Positions 10,245 to 23,221 of a DNA stretch of 64,000 nt are shown here, piece by piece; positions within the stretch are counted from its first letter, which is position 1, and each line of letters starts with the position of its first letter. A program made the translations under genes and the position numbers. Below the pieces are notes generated by a model, which saw only the letters and a list, made by a program, of their open reading frames with translations, searched no databases and was not told the origin of the DNA. Source of the DNA: Paraspadella gotoi (taxonomy: Eukaryota > Chaetognatha); NCBI GenBank assembly GCA_051294375.1, contig CM119271.1, positions 16,762,667 through 16,826,666 of the forward strand. The letters run 5' to 3'.

Positions 10245-13115
10245 GAGAGAGGAGAGAGAAAAAGAAAGAGAGAAGAAAGAGAGAGAGAGAGATGGAGGAG
10301 AGAGAGACGCCATGCGTTTTCCGCAGTCGAAATGTCGGCGATTCCAAATGTTGTTTTAGTGATTTTTAATGAGACAAATAAACGGAAAAAAAAGAGACGA
10401 TGAAGTCTTAAAAAGAGATGGGAGGGAGAGAGAGAGAGGGAGAAGGGAGAAGAGAGGGAATGTAGAGAAGAGAGAAAGAGCAGGGAGGAGGTAGAGGAGA
10501 GTAAGAAAATGGAGGAGAAGCGGCATGAGATAAAAGAGGGCGGGGAAGACAGCTCTCTCGTTCTCTCTCTTCTCCTCTCTCTTCTCTCTCTCCTCTCTCT
10601 CTCTCTCTCTACTCTCTCTCTTCTCGTCTCTTCACAGACAGAGACAAGCGCCTTCCAGCATCAAAAGATGCGTTTATCCATAAATAACGACGATGATGCA
10701 AAAGGACTGCGTTCCTCAACTCAGGTTCCGCAAAGTGTTTAGCGCCGGCAGTTTAGCGACTTAATTTGAAGCCAATCTGAACCGAAATCAGAATGGCTTC
10801 GCAATCTTTACGGCAATCTGGCTCTGCAATCTGGCTTGCAATCTGACTTCTGCAATCTGGCAGCCGCAAATATGGCATCACAATCTGGCTTTGGCAAATC
10901 TGCCACTGCAATCTAGCTCCACAATTTTACTTCGTAATCTTGCACCGCAATCTGGCACCGTATCTGATCGCAATCCTGGCAACGTAATCTGGCACCGTAG
11001 CAATCTGCTACCCTAATCTGAATCCGAATCTGGCCCAGAAATCTTGCTTGCCAATCTGACTTCACAAATCTGGCACCGCAATCTGGCACCGCGCGAACGG
11101 GCTATTAATTTTCGCCCATTTCTCTTTCTCCCAATTTTATCACCTGATAAAAACAAGGGAGACGTTCTTCAAGTTTAAGAGGTCGTCGTCGTTGTCGTGT
11201 CGTCGTTGTCGTTGTCGTTGTTGTCGTAGTTGTCGTTGTCGTCGTTGTGTTGTCGTCGTCGTTGGTCGTTGGGTTTCCCCCGTCGGGTCGTCCCCCCCGT
11301 TTTGGTTCCCGGCCCGGGTCCGTCGGGTGTGTCCGGGGGTCCCCGTTCCCCGTTCCCCGTTTGTCGTCGTTGTCGTCGTCGTCGTTGTTGTTGTCGTCGT
11401 TGTCGTTGTCGTCGTTGTCGTTGTCGTTGTCCGTTGTCGTCGTTGTCGTGCGTCGTTGTCGTCGTCGTCGTTGTTGTTGTCGTCTTGTTGTCGTGGTTGT
11501 CGTTGTCTGTCGTTGTCGTCCGTCGTCGCTGTTGTCGTCGTCGTTGTAGTCGTTGTTGTCTTCGTCTTCGTGCGTCGTCGTTATTATTGTCGCCGTGCTC
11601 TTTATTGAAGCTGTTGGTTTTCATTGTATTATTGGCTTTGTCCTTCTGCAATGCTTGTTCATTGTAACAAATCAGCCCGCGTGGCCATGCTTTTCTTCTA
11701 CGCGTTCATTCCGCCTGTTGGCCTCTTGCGCATATGGCGTTGGCTCTAACGCCAAATAAGTTTGTGCCTCGTATTACTTTCTCTCCGCAAACCAAAAAGT
11801 TCATTTTCCTTAACCTGAACATAAAACCGTAAACACAAGAAAGGGAAATCCAAAAGTCAAGTTTGTGCCACAGACTTTTTTTAACTTATATCTCCGGGTG
11901 ATCACATGATTTATTACATGCACTGCATCGAATTTCGTTTTTTAATCGGTCGGTCCCACCACAAAAGCTTGTCAGATCTGGAATTATGAATCAAATTGAT
12001 ATCAGTTCGTCGCGTCCAGCGTCATCCGTCCGTCCGTCCGTCCGACCTTGGCTTTTTAACGCCAATTACTCATGTGTGGACGGGACATATTGATCATATG
12101 ATCGAGAAGAAGGTGAATTATGCTGGAAATCAAGTTTCAATGGAAATCGTACCAGTGGAAATCAAGTGTAAATCAAGTTTCAATGGAATCGTACCAGTAG
12201 AAATCAGGCTTGTAACAACCATGTTAGCAGGCGGGTTAAGCGCCCCCTCCCTCTTAACTGCTAGCGCCCTTTGGGTTGGGAGGCGAATGACTTTCCTACG
12301 CACCAATGACCGCTTGATGAACGGTTGGTGGATTTTAAGTCCACCTACAGGGATTTCTAGGCGGAAAGCAAAGTGGATTTTATTTCTTCAGAAAAATAAA
12401 AGCGATAATACAAAACGGTTCATTTTTTTGGGCAAGAGTGAAATGCAATACATTTCGGGTTCTCTTTTATACGGTTCCATCGGTAAGGGTAAAATTTACA
12501 GGCGAGGAAGCTCTTCTGCTTTTTGGCCGATGCCTCGTTGATCCGATTCGTTCTAGAATGCATGAGATCGCTTTTTAATGTGATAATATAACTTATGATG
12601 AATTGGTAGGCAACCAATATATATATATATACTTATATATAACTTCAGAAGTAGCAAAATTAAAAGATCTTATTTTATAGCCAAATATGAACCAAATTGA
12701 ATGAAAAATTACCCGAGTTAAACGCAATTTTTGTCCTTGTGTTGCGGATTATAAAAATTGTAAAGCCAGATTGGGATAAAACGATGAATAAAATGAGAAT
12801 AAAACGGTTTGATAAAAACTGCTGATATGTTCTGGGGATAAAAAAAAATTCCGTTGGACCAAAGGACGCGAATGGAAAAATACTTGGGTAGCGAAATTCG
12901 GGCAGCCGGTTTGGTGATCAATGCTGAGGAAAGAAAAAGAGAGGAAAGGAAAGGAAAGGAAGGAAAGGAAGAAAGGAAAGGAAAGGAAAGGAAAGGAAAG
13001 GAAAAGAAAGGAAAAGAAAGGAAAGGAGGAGGAGGAGGAGAGGAGGAGAAAAGGTTGGATGAAGGTGGTGTTTACTTTCTTCGTTTGGGAATAGAAAAGA
13101 GAGAAGAAGTAGAGA

Positions 13116-13172
<57 letters not shown>

Positions 13173-13232
13173 AAAGAGAGAGAGGAGAGAGAGAGAGAGA
13201 GGGAGGTGGCCGACCGGTCAGTTTAAGAACAA
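10150..13232 (-). repeat. Right arm of the ~2.9-kb inverted repeat
   Basis: Reverse complement of 6522-9370. The 13-bp minisatellite (10770-11085), GTC array (11180-11600), dispersed element (11925-12205), SINE A (12205-12350) and GGAAA array (12940-13030) occur in mirrored order, with more irregular units. A C/G-rich interruption in the GTC array (11270-11360) has no counterpart in the left arm. Confidence 0.9.
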
Positions 13233-14799
13233 GTTTGAGCAACAATGTCGATCTGCCTACGATAATTAATTAATTAATTAATTAATTAATAGATTAATTA
13301 TTAATTAATTAATAGATTAATTATAATTTTTATATTCAGCCTTGTTCATCTCGATGTCTTAAAATTGAGTCAGGACAGTTATTAAATGTTTGTTTACATT
13401 TTATCAAAACACATATCCTCTATTATCGAGCCAGGCGGGCAAAGCCCGTCCTCGTCTAAGATTTTTTTTCCGGTTTCGCTTTGCGGTATCGCTTTTTGGG
13501 CATCATGGCTTCTGAAAGTTGTGATATCATAGGGAAGTTGAATTTTCATATATGGCTTCTAATCATCAAAGAATCTTAAAATTCTCATGTTTCATATCAA
13601 TATTGGTATTTGTTTTATTTTTATTTACAAAAAAACGTTTTTAAATTATATGTCGCTCTATCTGCTCTCTTTTTCTCCGTCACTGCTTCTCTAATGATTC
13701 GCGGCTCTGCAGCGTCTGTCAGCTTCTTTCTCACTTCTCCTCTCTCTCCTCTCTCCTCTCTCTCTCTCTCTTTTTTTTTAAGCAAAAAAATTTTTTAGAT
13801 ATAATGTGGGTTCAATTCTAATGTAAAAACCGAAATGCCGCGAAACAGGGCGGCAGAACCCGGGTCCTTTGGGTAGAGAATAGGCTCACGCTAACTTGCG
13901 GCGCATAAGTACTGCTGATTCCTTTAACGTATATATTTGGGGGGCGCTGTACGAGCCTTCTCCTTCTCTCTCTTTTAATATTATATATCGGCTTCTTATC
14001 CCTCTTCTCTTTTTCCTCTCTGCAGCGGCTGTCTCTCTCTCTCTCTCTCTTCTTCTCCTCTCTCTGTCTCTTGTCTCTCTCTGGTGTCTGTCCTATCCTG
14101 TACGATCTTTTGGCGTGATCGTTTGTTTTTTGAATTCTGATTATTTTTTTTCCTTCTAAAACTTTTTATTTTGGCCATTTATTCCGGCGCCTTTTTTTCA
14201 TAAAATCCATATTTCATCGAGAGTTTTCGGTGGGAATCTTATTCTCCTTTCTTGATCTCATCTCCTCTCTCTCTCTCTCCTGCGTTCTCTTTTCTCCGTC
14301 TCCTTCTCGAGTCGGAGTCTCTCATCTCTCTCTCTCTCTTTCACTCATTACTACGCTGTTTGTTTTATTGACTAATCATCGCATCACTGAATGACTATCA
14401 TCACAGCAGTGAATGACTATCACGCATCAATAATTGATTATCATCGAATCAATCAATCAATTCCTATTACATCATAAATTAACTATTACATCAATCAATT
14501 AGTATACCTCAATCATTACTAGTACATCACATCGTTACTCGCATGATTCATTCGTTTTTTTTTCCCGGTTTTTTCATTAATTTTCTATGATAGTGGGCTC
14601 TGGCGCGATCTTGTAGTCTTTTAAAGATTTTTTTATATTTATGTCTCCTTCTCGCCCCCTCTCTTCCTCTCTCACCTCTCTCTCTTTCTCTCTCGAGTCT
14701 CTCTTCTCTCCTCTCTCCGTCTCTTTCTCTGCCTCAAAATTTCATCTCAAATTCTATCATGGGTTAAATAAATAAAAGATTCAAGTAAATGTGACTCAA
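13233..14799. other. Gene-free stretch
   Basis: (TTAA)n array (13262-13325); GCGGGCAAAGCCCG mini-hairpin (13432-13450); CT-rich islands; a partial SINE A on the minus strand at about 13855-13905 (CCCGGGTCCTTTGGGTAGAG); CAATCA-rich DNA (14390-14530). No gene recognised. Confidence 0.6.
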
Positions 14800-15500
14800 T
14801 ATTTCTTTTCATTAAACCATTTCCACTGGTAGTTTCCACTGACTTAATTCAAGCTTCGTCATACTTTTCCCTACCACAACCAAATTTCAACTCAATTATC
14901 CATCCAATTATGATTAATTGAGTATTATTGGTTAAAATAGTAAAGTATTTTCAGTGAAATTCGACTATGTTTTTTCCTTTACTAATTTCCACTCACACGA
15001 TTCCAGTCGAAATTTTATTCACTTAATCACACACTTCCTACCACACCACAAATTTAATTCAATCCAACCAGCCAATACGAGTTATTGGAGCCTTTTTGCT
15101 AAAGATGGGTCGGATGACGGATTGATTGACTATTAATTATTATTGTTAATTATGTTTACTATAATTGATTCTAATTAACTGATTAATTATTTTGATTTTT
15201 ATACATCTGCAGATCATTTAATATAAAGGAAAAGAAGCATAATCAATTAGTAAACAGTTTTGTTTTTTTTCATTAAACTCATTTCCACTCAAACTATCCA
15301 GTCGAACTTGATTTCCTGTTATCACACATTTCCTACCCGCTACAATTCCAGGTCATCAGCCCAATCCTCTCATGAGCATTTGGTGTTCATCATAGTGAAT
15401 ATATTTTTTTTGTTTTTTCCATTTTAACTCATTTCCACTCGGACGATTCCATCGAAACTTACATATCCAGCCTCAATTCCACACTACCTATCCACACTCT
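14800..15500 (+). repeat. Dispersed-element cores repeated in tandem
   Basis: Four partial cores at about 14815, 14985, 15270 and 15410, each with a version of CATTTCCACT, GATTCCATCGAAACTT and CACACTTCCTACC, separated by AT-rich linkers. Unit spacing is about 150-170 bp within each pair. Confidence 0.7.
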
Positions 15501-15514
15501 CTCTCTCTCTCTCT

Positions 15515-15711
15515 CTCACTCGCGATTTTTTATGGGATTTATCCCCCCGGAAATCGGTGAACCATTCAACGGACCAGATCGACTTTCCGTCACTTTTTTT
15601 TCCTTATTTTTCTTTTTTTCCTTTTTCTTCCTTTTTGTTTCTTTTATTTCTATTTAATTTTTTATTCACAGCTTAATTATTCAGTAATTCACATTGTGAG
15701 ATGCGTTTCTA

Positions 15712-15748
<37 letters not shown>

Positions 15749-16266
15749 GAGGGCTTTAATCAGGTAAGATTAAAACGTAAAATTCGTTACGCAAAAAGGC
15801 CCAATCGTCTAAATCACGTTTTTTTCGAGATCCAATGGAAAACGAGAAGGAAAGATTTTTTGTTCTGCGTTCCTCCAATCAGGAAGAGGCAAAGAGAAAG
15901 AGGAGGAGGAGGAGGAGGAGGAGGATAAAGAGAAATTACAGAATTAAGAAATAAAAGAAATTTTATGTATAGAACGAATTAAGCATGTATAACTGAAAAT
16001 GTGACTTATGGTTCAGTTCACTTTATTTTTCGTCCTTTACTAAATAGAGGTGACAATGAAGACGATGACGACAAACACGAAATGGCCGATAAGGCTTTTA
16101 TGTCTGGCGGAATAAGAGACAGAGAGAAGGAGAGAGTGAACTTGAATCAATTTAAATTATGCTTAAAATGGATTAATTAAATAATGAAATATTGCCGTTT
16201 GTACTTTCAATCTCAGAAAGAGAAAGATACAATGGAGAAAGAAAAGCACTAAACAGCCGGCATACC
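15515..16266 (+). repeat. Direct copy of 9364-10142
   Basis: Same landmarks: CACTCGCGATTTTTTATGGG, (TGTC)n (15716-15749), AGG tract (15898-15926), GACTTATGGTTCAGTTCAC. It ends at the gap 16267-16291 inside the AAACAGCCGGCATACC hairpin. Confidence 0.9.
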
Positions 16267-16291
16267 NNNNNNNNNNNNNNNNNNNNNNNNN
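16267..16291. other. 25-N assembly gap at the end of a duplicated block
   Basis: Cuts the CAGCCGGCATACCGGCTG hairpin that is complete at 10119-10142. Confidence 0.99.
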
Positions 16292-17449
16292 GTGAAGATC
16301 CCGAGCTAAGTTTAGATTAATTTCCTCAGATCAGAGAGAGAGATGAATCATGAGAGACAGAGAGAGAGAGAGAGAAGAATTGAGAGAGAGGAGAAGAGGA
16401 GAGAGAGATGATGTAAGATTTTGAGAGATGAGTAGAGAGAGGGAGGAATGTATACGCAATAGGCGATGTTAGCAATTTACTGAGAGGTGCAGAAGGTAGT
16501 CTCCGCGATATCAGTCAGTTTAGGCACAGATAATGTATAAAAAATGGAAAGTTCCTTTTGAGATGAAATGAAAGAATTTTGATTATAATTGAGCTCAATT
16601 TCGCTCTTCTAGGAATAAATGTAAGGATATATTTCTCATCTTAATTTTTTCGTTCCGGCCTTCTTCGGGTTCTTGTCGTCTGTCGCTCCAGTCTAACGTT
16701 TTTTCTGGTCGTTATTCGCGTCGTTCGTCTTCATGGTTTATCGTTCTTTATCGTCATCGGTTCGTTGAGTAAATAGTTCGTCTAACTTGTCATCGCTCGT
16801 TCGTTAACGTTCATCGTCGGTTGGTTGTCGTTATCGTCATCGTCGTTGATCTAGGAGTCACAAATCGTATACGTTGTTTTCAATCATCGTCGTCTAATAT
16901 TCGTCGTCGTTATCGCGGTCGCTCATCAGTCGACTCCATCGTCCTCTTATCTACATCGTTCGTCGTTATCGTCGTCGTCATCGCATCGAGTCGTTATCGT
17001 CGTCGATTCGTAGTTAATCAGCTCTCTTTCCACTTCCCTCTTCCTTACTTCCTCCTCCTTCCCTACTCCCCTCCTCTTCCCCTCCCCTTCCTCATCTCCT
17101 CCTCTTCCCACTTCCTCACTTCCTCCTCCTCCCTGCGGCGCGCCCCAAAGCCAGTGGAGATGCCTCCCTTTTCACGTTCCCCTCGTTGTATCCTCACTCT
17201 TTCACATCCCTCTCTTTCCTTCCTCCTGCCCCCGGATGTAATCTCGATTACAAAACTAAATTCAAGGTTGTTGGCGACCAAATAATTTTGGTGATCACTT
17301 TGATGGCAGAACCCTGAAATATATGTACGCGGAGGCCAGCTTTCTTTTTGGAAATATCAAAATTTTTGAAATCGGTTAAATGTTATTAATAAAATAAATT
17401 GTTTAACAAATTTTTAGAGTAAAAAAAATATGAATGCACAATTCTACTA
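16292..17449. other. Gene-free stretch rich in GTC/ATC triplets
   Basis: GA-rich DNA (16330-16440), GTC/ATC-rich (16670-17020), then CTC/TCC-rich (17030-17220). The composition resembles the reverse complement of 27600-28100, including GGATGTAAT, suggesting further inverted homology that I could not align base by base. Confidence 0.5.
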
Positions 17450-17603
17450 CTACTGTTTATTAAATAATAACAAAATATATTTCTGGTTTAAATTTAAAAA
17501 ATAATTTAAAAAACAGAAAAAGAATAAAATAAGGTGGAGAAATATTATCTGTCGAGGAGGCGGATGACGAGAGAAAGATTTGCAGAGAGAGAGAAGAAGA
17601 GAG

Positions 17604-17645
<42 letters not shown>

Positions 17646-17899
17646 GAGAGAGACGTTTGGATAATGAGCCTCAGGAAGTTGTTGTTGATCACAGATATTT
17701 GAGCCAAGGGAAAATTGGATAGAACATTTTCGATGTAGGCGATAGAAGAATCGGGTGAAAAAAGGGACAGAAAGAAACAGAAAAACAATACTAGACATTA
17801 GACAACTGAAAGGGACAGAAAGAAACGGCAAAAATGAGAGAGAAAGAAGAGAGAGAAGAGAGAGAGAGAGATGAGAAGGAGAAGAGAAGAGAGAGAGAG

Positions 17900-17935
<36 letters not shown>

Positions 17936-17990
17936 TTTCACTATTCCCCCTCTTGCCATTCTTTTTTTCCGCGATCGGCCATCATGCGTT
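17450..17990 (+). repeat. Arm of an inverted repeat with 26700-27180
   Basis: GGTGGAGAAATATT, GACGAGAGAAAGATT, GGATAATGAGCCTCAGGAAG and CCCCTCTTGCCATT appear reverse-complemented in mirrored order at 26700-27180. Mostly GA-rich; no gene. Confidence 0.8.
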
Positions 17991-18059
17991 CTCCTTTGGC
18001 GACGTCGTTTCGCTTCAGACTTTCCTTCATTCAAGATGAATGAAAATGCATGAAAAGCC

Positions 18060-18630
18060 GATCGGGGGAAAAAGGAGGGGTGGAAGGGAGGAAAGGGGAG
18101 ATAGGGGAGGAAAGGGGAAGTGAACGAGAGAGGTGGAAGAAAGGGAGGTAGGAAGAAAAAGAGAAGAAGAGGAAAAAAATGGAGGAAAAAAAAAAAAGAG
18201 AAAGGAGGAAGCAATTGAGGAAAGATAAAAGAGAAAAGAGGGGAAGAAAGGAAGGGGAAGATAGGGAAGCAGGCAAAGAAGGGAGGAAAGAGAAAAAAGA
18301 AGAGGGGAGAAAAAAGAACAGGAAGAAAGGAGAAAGAGAATAAGGGAGGGAAAGAAACAAAGAAAGGAAAAGGGAGGAAAGAGAAAAGAAGAGGGGAAAA
18401 AAGAGAGGAAGAGGAGGAAGAAAAAAAGGACAGGGGAAGAAAGAGAAGAAGAGGGAAAAAAGGGAGGAAGAGAAAAGAAGAGTGAAAAAAGAAGAGGAAA
18501 AAGGGAGGAAAGAAGAAAAAGGGAAGGGGAAGAGAGAAGAAGAGGGAAAAAAGGGAGGAAAGAGAAAAAAGGAGGACAGGAGGAAGAAAATATGAGGAAG
18601 AGGAAGTATGAGGGAGAGAAAGGAGAAAGG
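18060..18630 (+). repeat. Homopurine (GGGAGGAAAGAGAAAA-type) tract, copy 1
   Basis: About 570 bp almost entirely A and G on the plus strand, built from irregular GGGAGGAAAGAGAAAA and GAAGAGGGGAA units. The counterpart is 28200-28810. Confidence 0.9.
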
Positions 18631-19524
18631 GGACTCATGAGGGGATCACTTCACTTAGTGGTCTATTACCCAAACTACAATAAGAAAACGAATTAAATTA
18701 GAAAATTCTAGGATTTCAAACTTTGGGGCTGAGATCAAAGTAGGTTTTAAAGAGCAATGAAATCCTTATCAAAAGCGGTAGAGATAAATTATTGACAATA
18801 AAAAATTATTGAAAAGTTTTTTTTTTGTTGAGAAAGAAAACGTTTATTGATTTTGGTTTAAGTTGTGAAGTGAGTAGAAAGAAAGAAAGGAGATAAAGAA
18901 AGAGTAACACTAATGGATGTTAAAAGTAAAAAAATCTAATGAAAAAGATGCAGAAAATACTTATTTTTTCTGCATTAATTTCAATTAGATTGCTCAAAAG
19001 GTGAAAGTTTACCGCATGAAAAATATTGTTAATAAGATGAACATTATAAATGTGTACCTACGAGAAGAGAGAGAGAGAGATAGATAAAAAGAACACAAAA
19101 AAGCAGAGAGAGGGAGAGAGAAAGAGACAGAGAGAGGGAAGAGAGAGAGAGAGAGAGATTGATTGATTAATTTTTACTTGATTGAATTGGGTTAATTCTG
19201 AATATATTTATAGGTATCGGACTTTTTTAAATTATTCAGTTCACTGTATTTTACTTGTATCTCGATAGCCTTAAGCAATTTGGCATGATGTTTTACGGAA
19301 ACTTCTGTAAAGACTAGGGGAATAAGAAAGAAAATATCAGATGGCTACAAATATGTTTGGTCAGCTTTTAGCTTGCATGCCGTCAAAGGCAGGATAAAGA
19401 AGAAGAATTATTCCTTCTATTTTATGGATGTCAAAAAGAGGAAAACTGTGAAGGCTATCTTTTCTGAGAGTGCACCATATCTGTAAAGATTTTTGCCAGA
19501 AGTTTCATTTAAACATTATATTTA

Positions 19525-19650
19525 ACCTAAAATGTAATACTAATAATAACCCAATCTTTAAACGCTGATCTCTAACCAAAACCTAACCCTAATAACTAAC
19601 AAAATACTTAACCTTAATCACTAAACCCTTCAAACCTCATCTATTAATCC
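19525..19650 (+). repeat. Degenerate telomere-like (CCTAA)n tract, copy 1
   Basis: Irregular ACCTAACCCTAATAACTAAC-type sequence. The counterpart at 29715-29850 is similar, and independent tracts occur at 42945-43082 and 49320-49450. Confidence 0.6.
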
Positions 19651-19839
19651 CAAAAATAAACTTAATTCACATTTAAGAGAAATGGGGACGTTCTCGAAAA
19701 TAGCAAACCAAAAATTCTAATCGTTTCTCAAGAAATAAAAAGGTTTGAGTCTCTCTTTCATTTGCAGAAGGAAAATAACTTTTTTATTTCAAAACGAAAT
19801 CAACGGTGCTTCAAGCATTTTTAATCTCTTTGTCTCTTA

Positions 19840-19871
<32 letters not shown>

Positions 19872-20539
19872 ATCTTCTTCTCTCTCTTCTCTTCTTCTCT
19901 TATCTGAGATTCTTTGCGTTTTCGTCGTTCCTGTTCTCGGCTATTAAATTCACGCAGCCAATGAATTTGTTGCTGGTTTTTAGAATTCTTAGTCGGCGAT
20001 TGTCTCTCTCTCTCTCTCTCTCACTCTCTCTCTCTCTCTTCTCTCTCTCTTCTCTCTTCTTCTCTCTCTCTTCTTCTTCTTCATCCCAAATCCCAATTTT
20101 CACCCTTCCTTTTTCTTACAAATTAAATTCCGACATCTTTTGCGAGAACACAATTAAATGAGGCAAAAACGTGTAAGAAGTTGAAAGTCGATTCGAATAC
20201 TAATGATTTTAAAAGAAAAATTAAGTAAAGTATATTCATAAAATGTTCAATTAAAACTATGAAACCGCTTAGTCACTTATTCTGGCACTATTTTCCACAA
20301 GGGCGCGTTTGTGTTCTATTCTCGAACTTATCTCTCACCATAACCTGTTATAGTGGCGCCCTCTTTTAGCACACATATTCTGCAAACTATTTTTCTGAAG
20401 TGACCAATTTTTATTCTGATCCCTCATTCTCATCTCTTATGCAAATATCTACCAAATCTGGGCGCTTTTTGGAAATATGAAAAAATTAATAAAAGCATAA
20501 ATCTTTAACACAGCAGTAGTAGTGTGGGTATTATCATAT

Positions 20540-21010
20540 CCAACCTCGATTATGATAAATATGCAAAAATGATTGTTCGTCTGTCTTTCGGTGTCGTCGT
20601 CCATGCGTCGGTCCGTCCGTTACAGCTTTGAACCCAAGTTACTCATGAATGTATGGGGCGTTTGACTGAAATTTGTATACTGGGTAGGAAAGTGAGTATT
20701 GAGCAAGGAAAATAAGTTTCGATGGGAATCGCTCAAGTGGAAATGAGTTAAAAATTAAAAAAAATTTCACTTTGATCATGCTTTTTTTTATATTTAATGT
20801 ATTAAGCTGTATCAATTAATTATTGATTAAGTAATAATTAATGTAATTATTTGTAATTTTAATTTATTTAATAATTATTTGTGATCAAGATCTGTTGTTT
20901 TTGTGAATTGAGAGGTAGAAAAGTGAAAAACGTTCTTGGGACAGGAATAAAAAAATAATATTAATTAATTATCTTATTTATAAATTATTTAATTATCTGA
21001 TCAGCTGCTT
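20540..21010 (-). repeat. Dispersed (GGAC)n element, minus strand
   Basis: Core in reverse: TTACTCATGAATGTATGGGG, GTTTCGATGGGAATCG, AAGTGGAAATGAGTT, preceded by GTCGGTCCGTCCGT and followed by AT-rich TTAATTATTGATTAA. The better-read counterpart is 30735-31220. Confidence 0.75.
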
Positions 21011-23221
21011 TATTATCTATAATCGTGGGCAGATTCCGTTGCTCAAACTTGTTTATTAATTATATCCTCGTATGTAATGACAATAGAGCATACAATATAC
21101 AATCACAAACGCAAATATGCCAATATTGCAACTTTCGGTCCGACGCACTAATTAACATCCATTTTTTTATTCCCAGGGCATTTTCGCTAATCGAATTAGG
21201 AACAGGAAAGCAGCAACTCCGAGGCTCCATCAACGCTCATAAACGATAATGCTCATTAAAAAAAAGAATGCGGTTGACTCACCTGTAACGTAGGTCCGTC
21301 ACGTTCGGGCAGGAAGGCAAAAAAGGGAAAAAAATGAATAAAAAATAATGATTTGTCCATTTTCACTCCATATTAAGATTAGGATACACGTCGCCTCGGT
21401 TGGCAACTTCGTTTTCCCTACTCTTGCTGATTGGCTGACGATGCGCGTTTCTGGATTGCTAGTCGCCTCGCTTTTTATCGGTTATAACTTTGTTAAAAAA
21501 AATGTTTAGTTATGAAACCGAATCCATAATTTTTGGGGGTTTTTAAACTAACTCTCTCTGTCTCTAATAATTCTGGTCTCTGACTCTATTCGCTTTTCTG
21601 CCCACGAATTTGCTCATAAGAATCAGTCTATTCTCTTTGATTACCCAGATATTATAATTCACGAAATGGGTGAATAAATTTTGTGCAACACAAGTATTGC
21701 ATTTTGAATTTTTTTAAATTAAGTTGGGAAGATATTGAAACGATAACTATTTCGTAATTATTAAGTAAAAGCGCTGAAAGGTATGCAAGACACTAAGGCA
21801 GGTCTATTCATCAATTGATATTATCAATAAAAATAGAAAAATTGTTCAGTAAATCTGATTTTAAAGATAACTAGGAATAATACAAGCCAATTTTTGACTA
21901 ATGAATCATTGTTAATTCGTGAGCTTTAATTAAAACAATCGAAAAATTTTAAAAATCGACCAAAAAATCAGGTGAATTAAATGCATCTTTTAATTATTAA
22001 TTCAACAATATTTCATAATCAGTCAACCCCCAAATTTTCTTTCCAACTCTTTTGGTTTTCCATATATTGCTCAATCAATGAATCAATCATCAGATCCCAT
22101 GATGCCAGTTAATCCATCTATCAGTCCATATCTTTCACGTTCAATAAAATAAATCAATCATATTAAATCAATCAATAAAATCATTGCAATCTATATATTA
22201 ATCTTGAAGCATTGAACCATCATTCAACTCAATTAATCATTAAAAAATGATTAATCAAACTACATATCTATTTATGCAAATGGCATACATCAATAAATTA
22301 AGTTATCCATTACCAGTTTTTCTATGCACTCAATCAATTTAATTTAAAGGCATAAATTAAGTCAATCAATAAAATCATTCATATCTATTAATAATCCAAC
22401 CGCATTATTCCAATCATGAAACTCGCAATCAACTCCAATCAACTGCCAATCAAAACCAATCATATCTCGTCAATTCCGTCCAACGGCCGGAGTAAGCGGT
22501 AAGTTGATAAGGGCGAGGAGATTTCTTGAATAAGGGTTACGCAGGGTCGAGGAGAAAGGGAGATTGCGTGGAAGACGAGAGGGAGTGATGGAGGAATTTG
22601 GGGGGATCAATCTCGGGGTGGGAGAGAGAGAGAGTAGAGAGAGAAGAGATAAATGAAAGATTTTGAAATAAGTTAAAAAAATGCTATCTAAAAACATTCC
22701 TTCTCCTCTTTTATTCTTGGTACCGTATATTCTCTCTCTCTAGTCTTCTCTTCTCTCTCTCTTCCTCATCTCTCTCTTATTTACAAGGGAAAGATACATG
22801 CAATAAATTGTAAATTGGAAAGAATTTCATGATGAATGCCTAAATTCGTAAGACTTAAATGTACCATAAAGTAGCTTTTTATGGCCTACTATTGTTTTAA
22901 TTTTGTGCGCTAAAGCCCCATGAGAATAATTCAAAAAAAAAAAAAATCTCTCTCTCTCTCTCTGCTCTCTCTCTCTCTCTCTTCTCATTCTCTCACCTTC
23001 GAATCAAAGAGAAACCTTATCTTCGCGTTTTCTCTCAAATTCCTTAATGATTTTCAAAAAAGTCTCAACGCTCCATAAAAAGTCGCCGCTCCGCGCTGCC
23101 GTGCCACTGCCGCCGCGCCGCTTTGCTCTCCGCTCTTCCTTCTCCGCCGCAGCCACGGTAAGCAACTGGATTTATTAAATGAATGGCTTAATTTTTATAT
23201 TGTTGTACCAATTTCATATAA

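Noticed and set aside
11192-11667. 138-158 codon frames on both strands across the GTC array
   Set aside because: Trinucleotide repeat translated in several frames at once; the inverted copy is also open, so openness is compositional.
23153-23170. Splice donor CACG|GTAAGC after a GC-rich possible exon
   Set aside because: The copy at 33345 and the inverted copy at 37190 read GGTTAAC at the same place, so the donor is probably a sequencing error.
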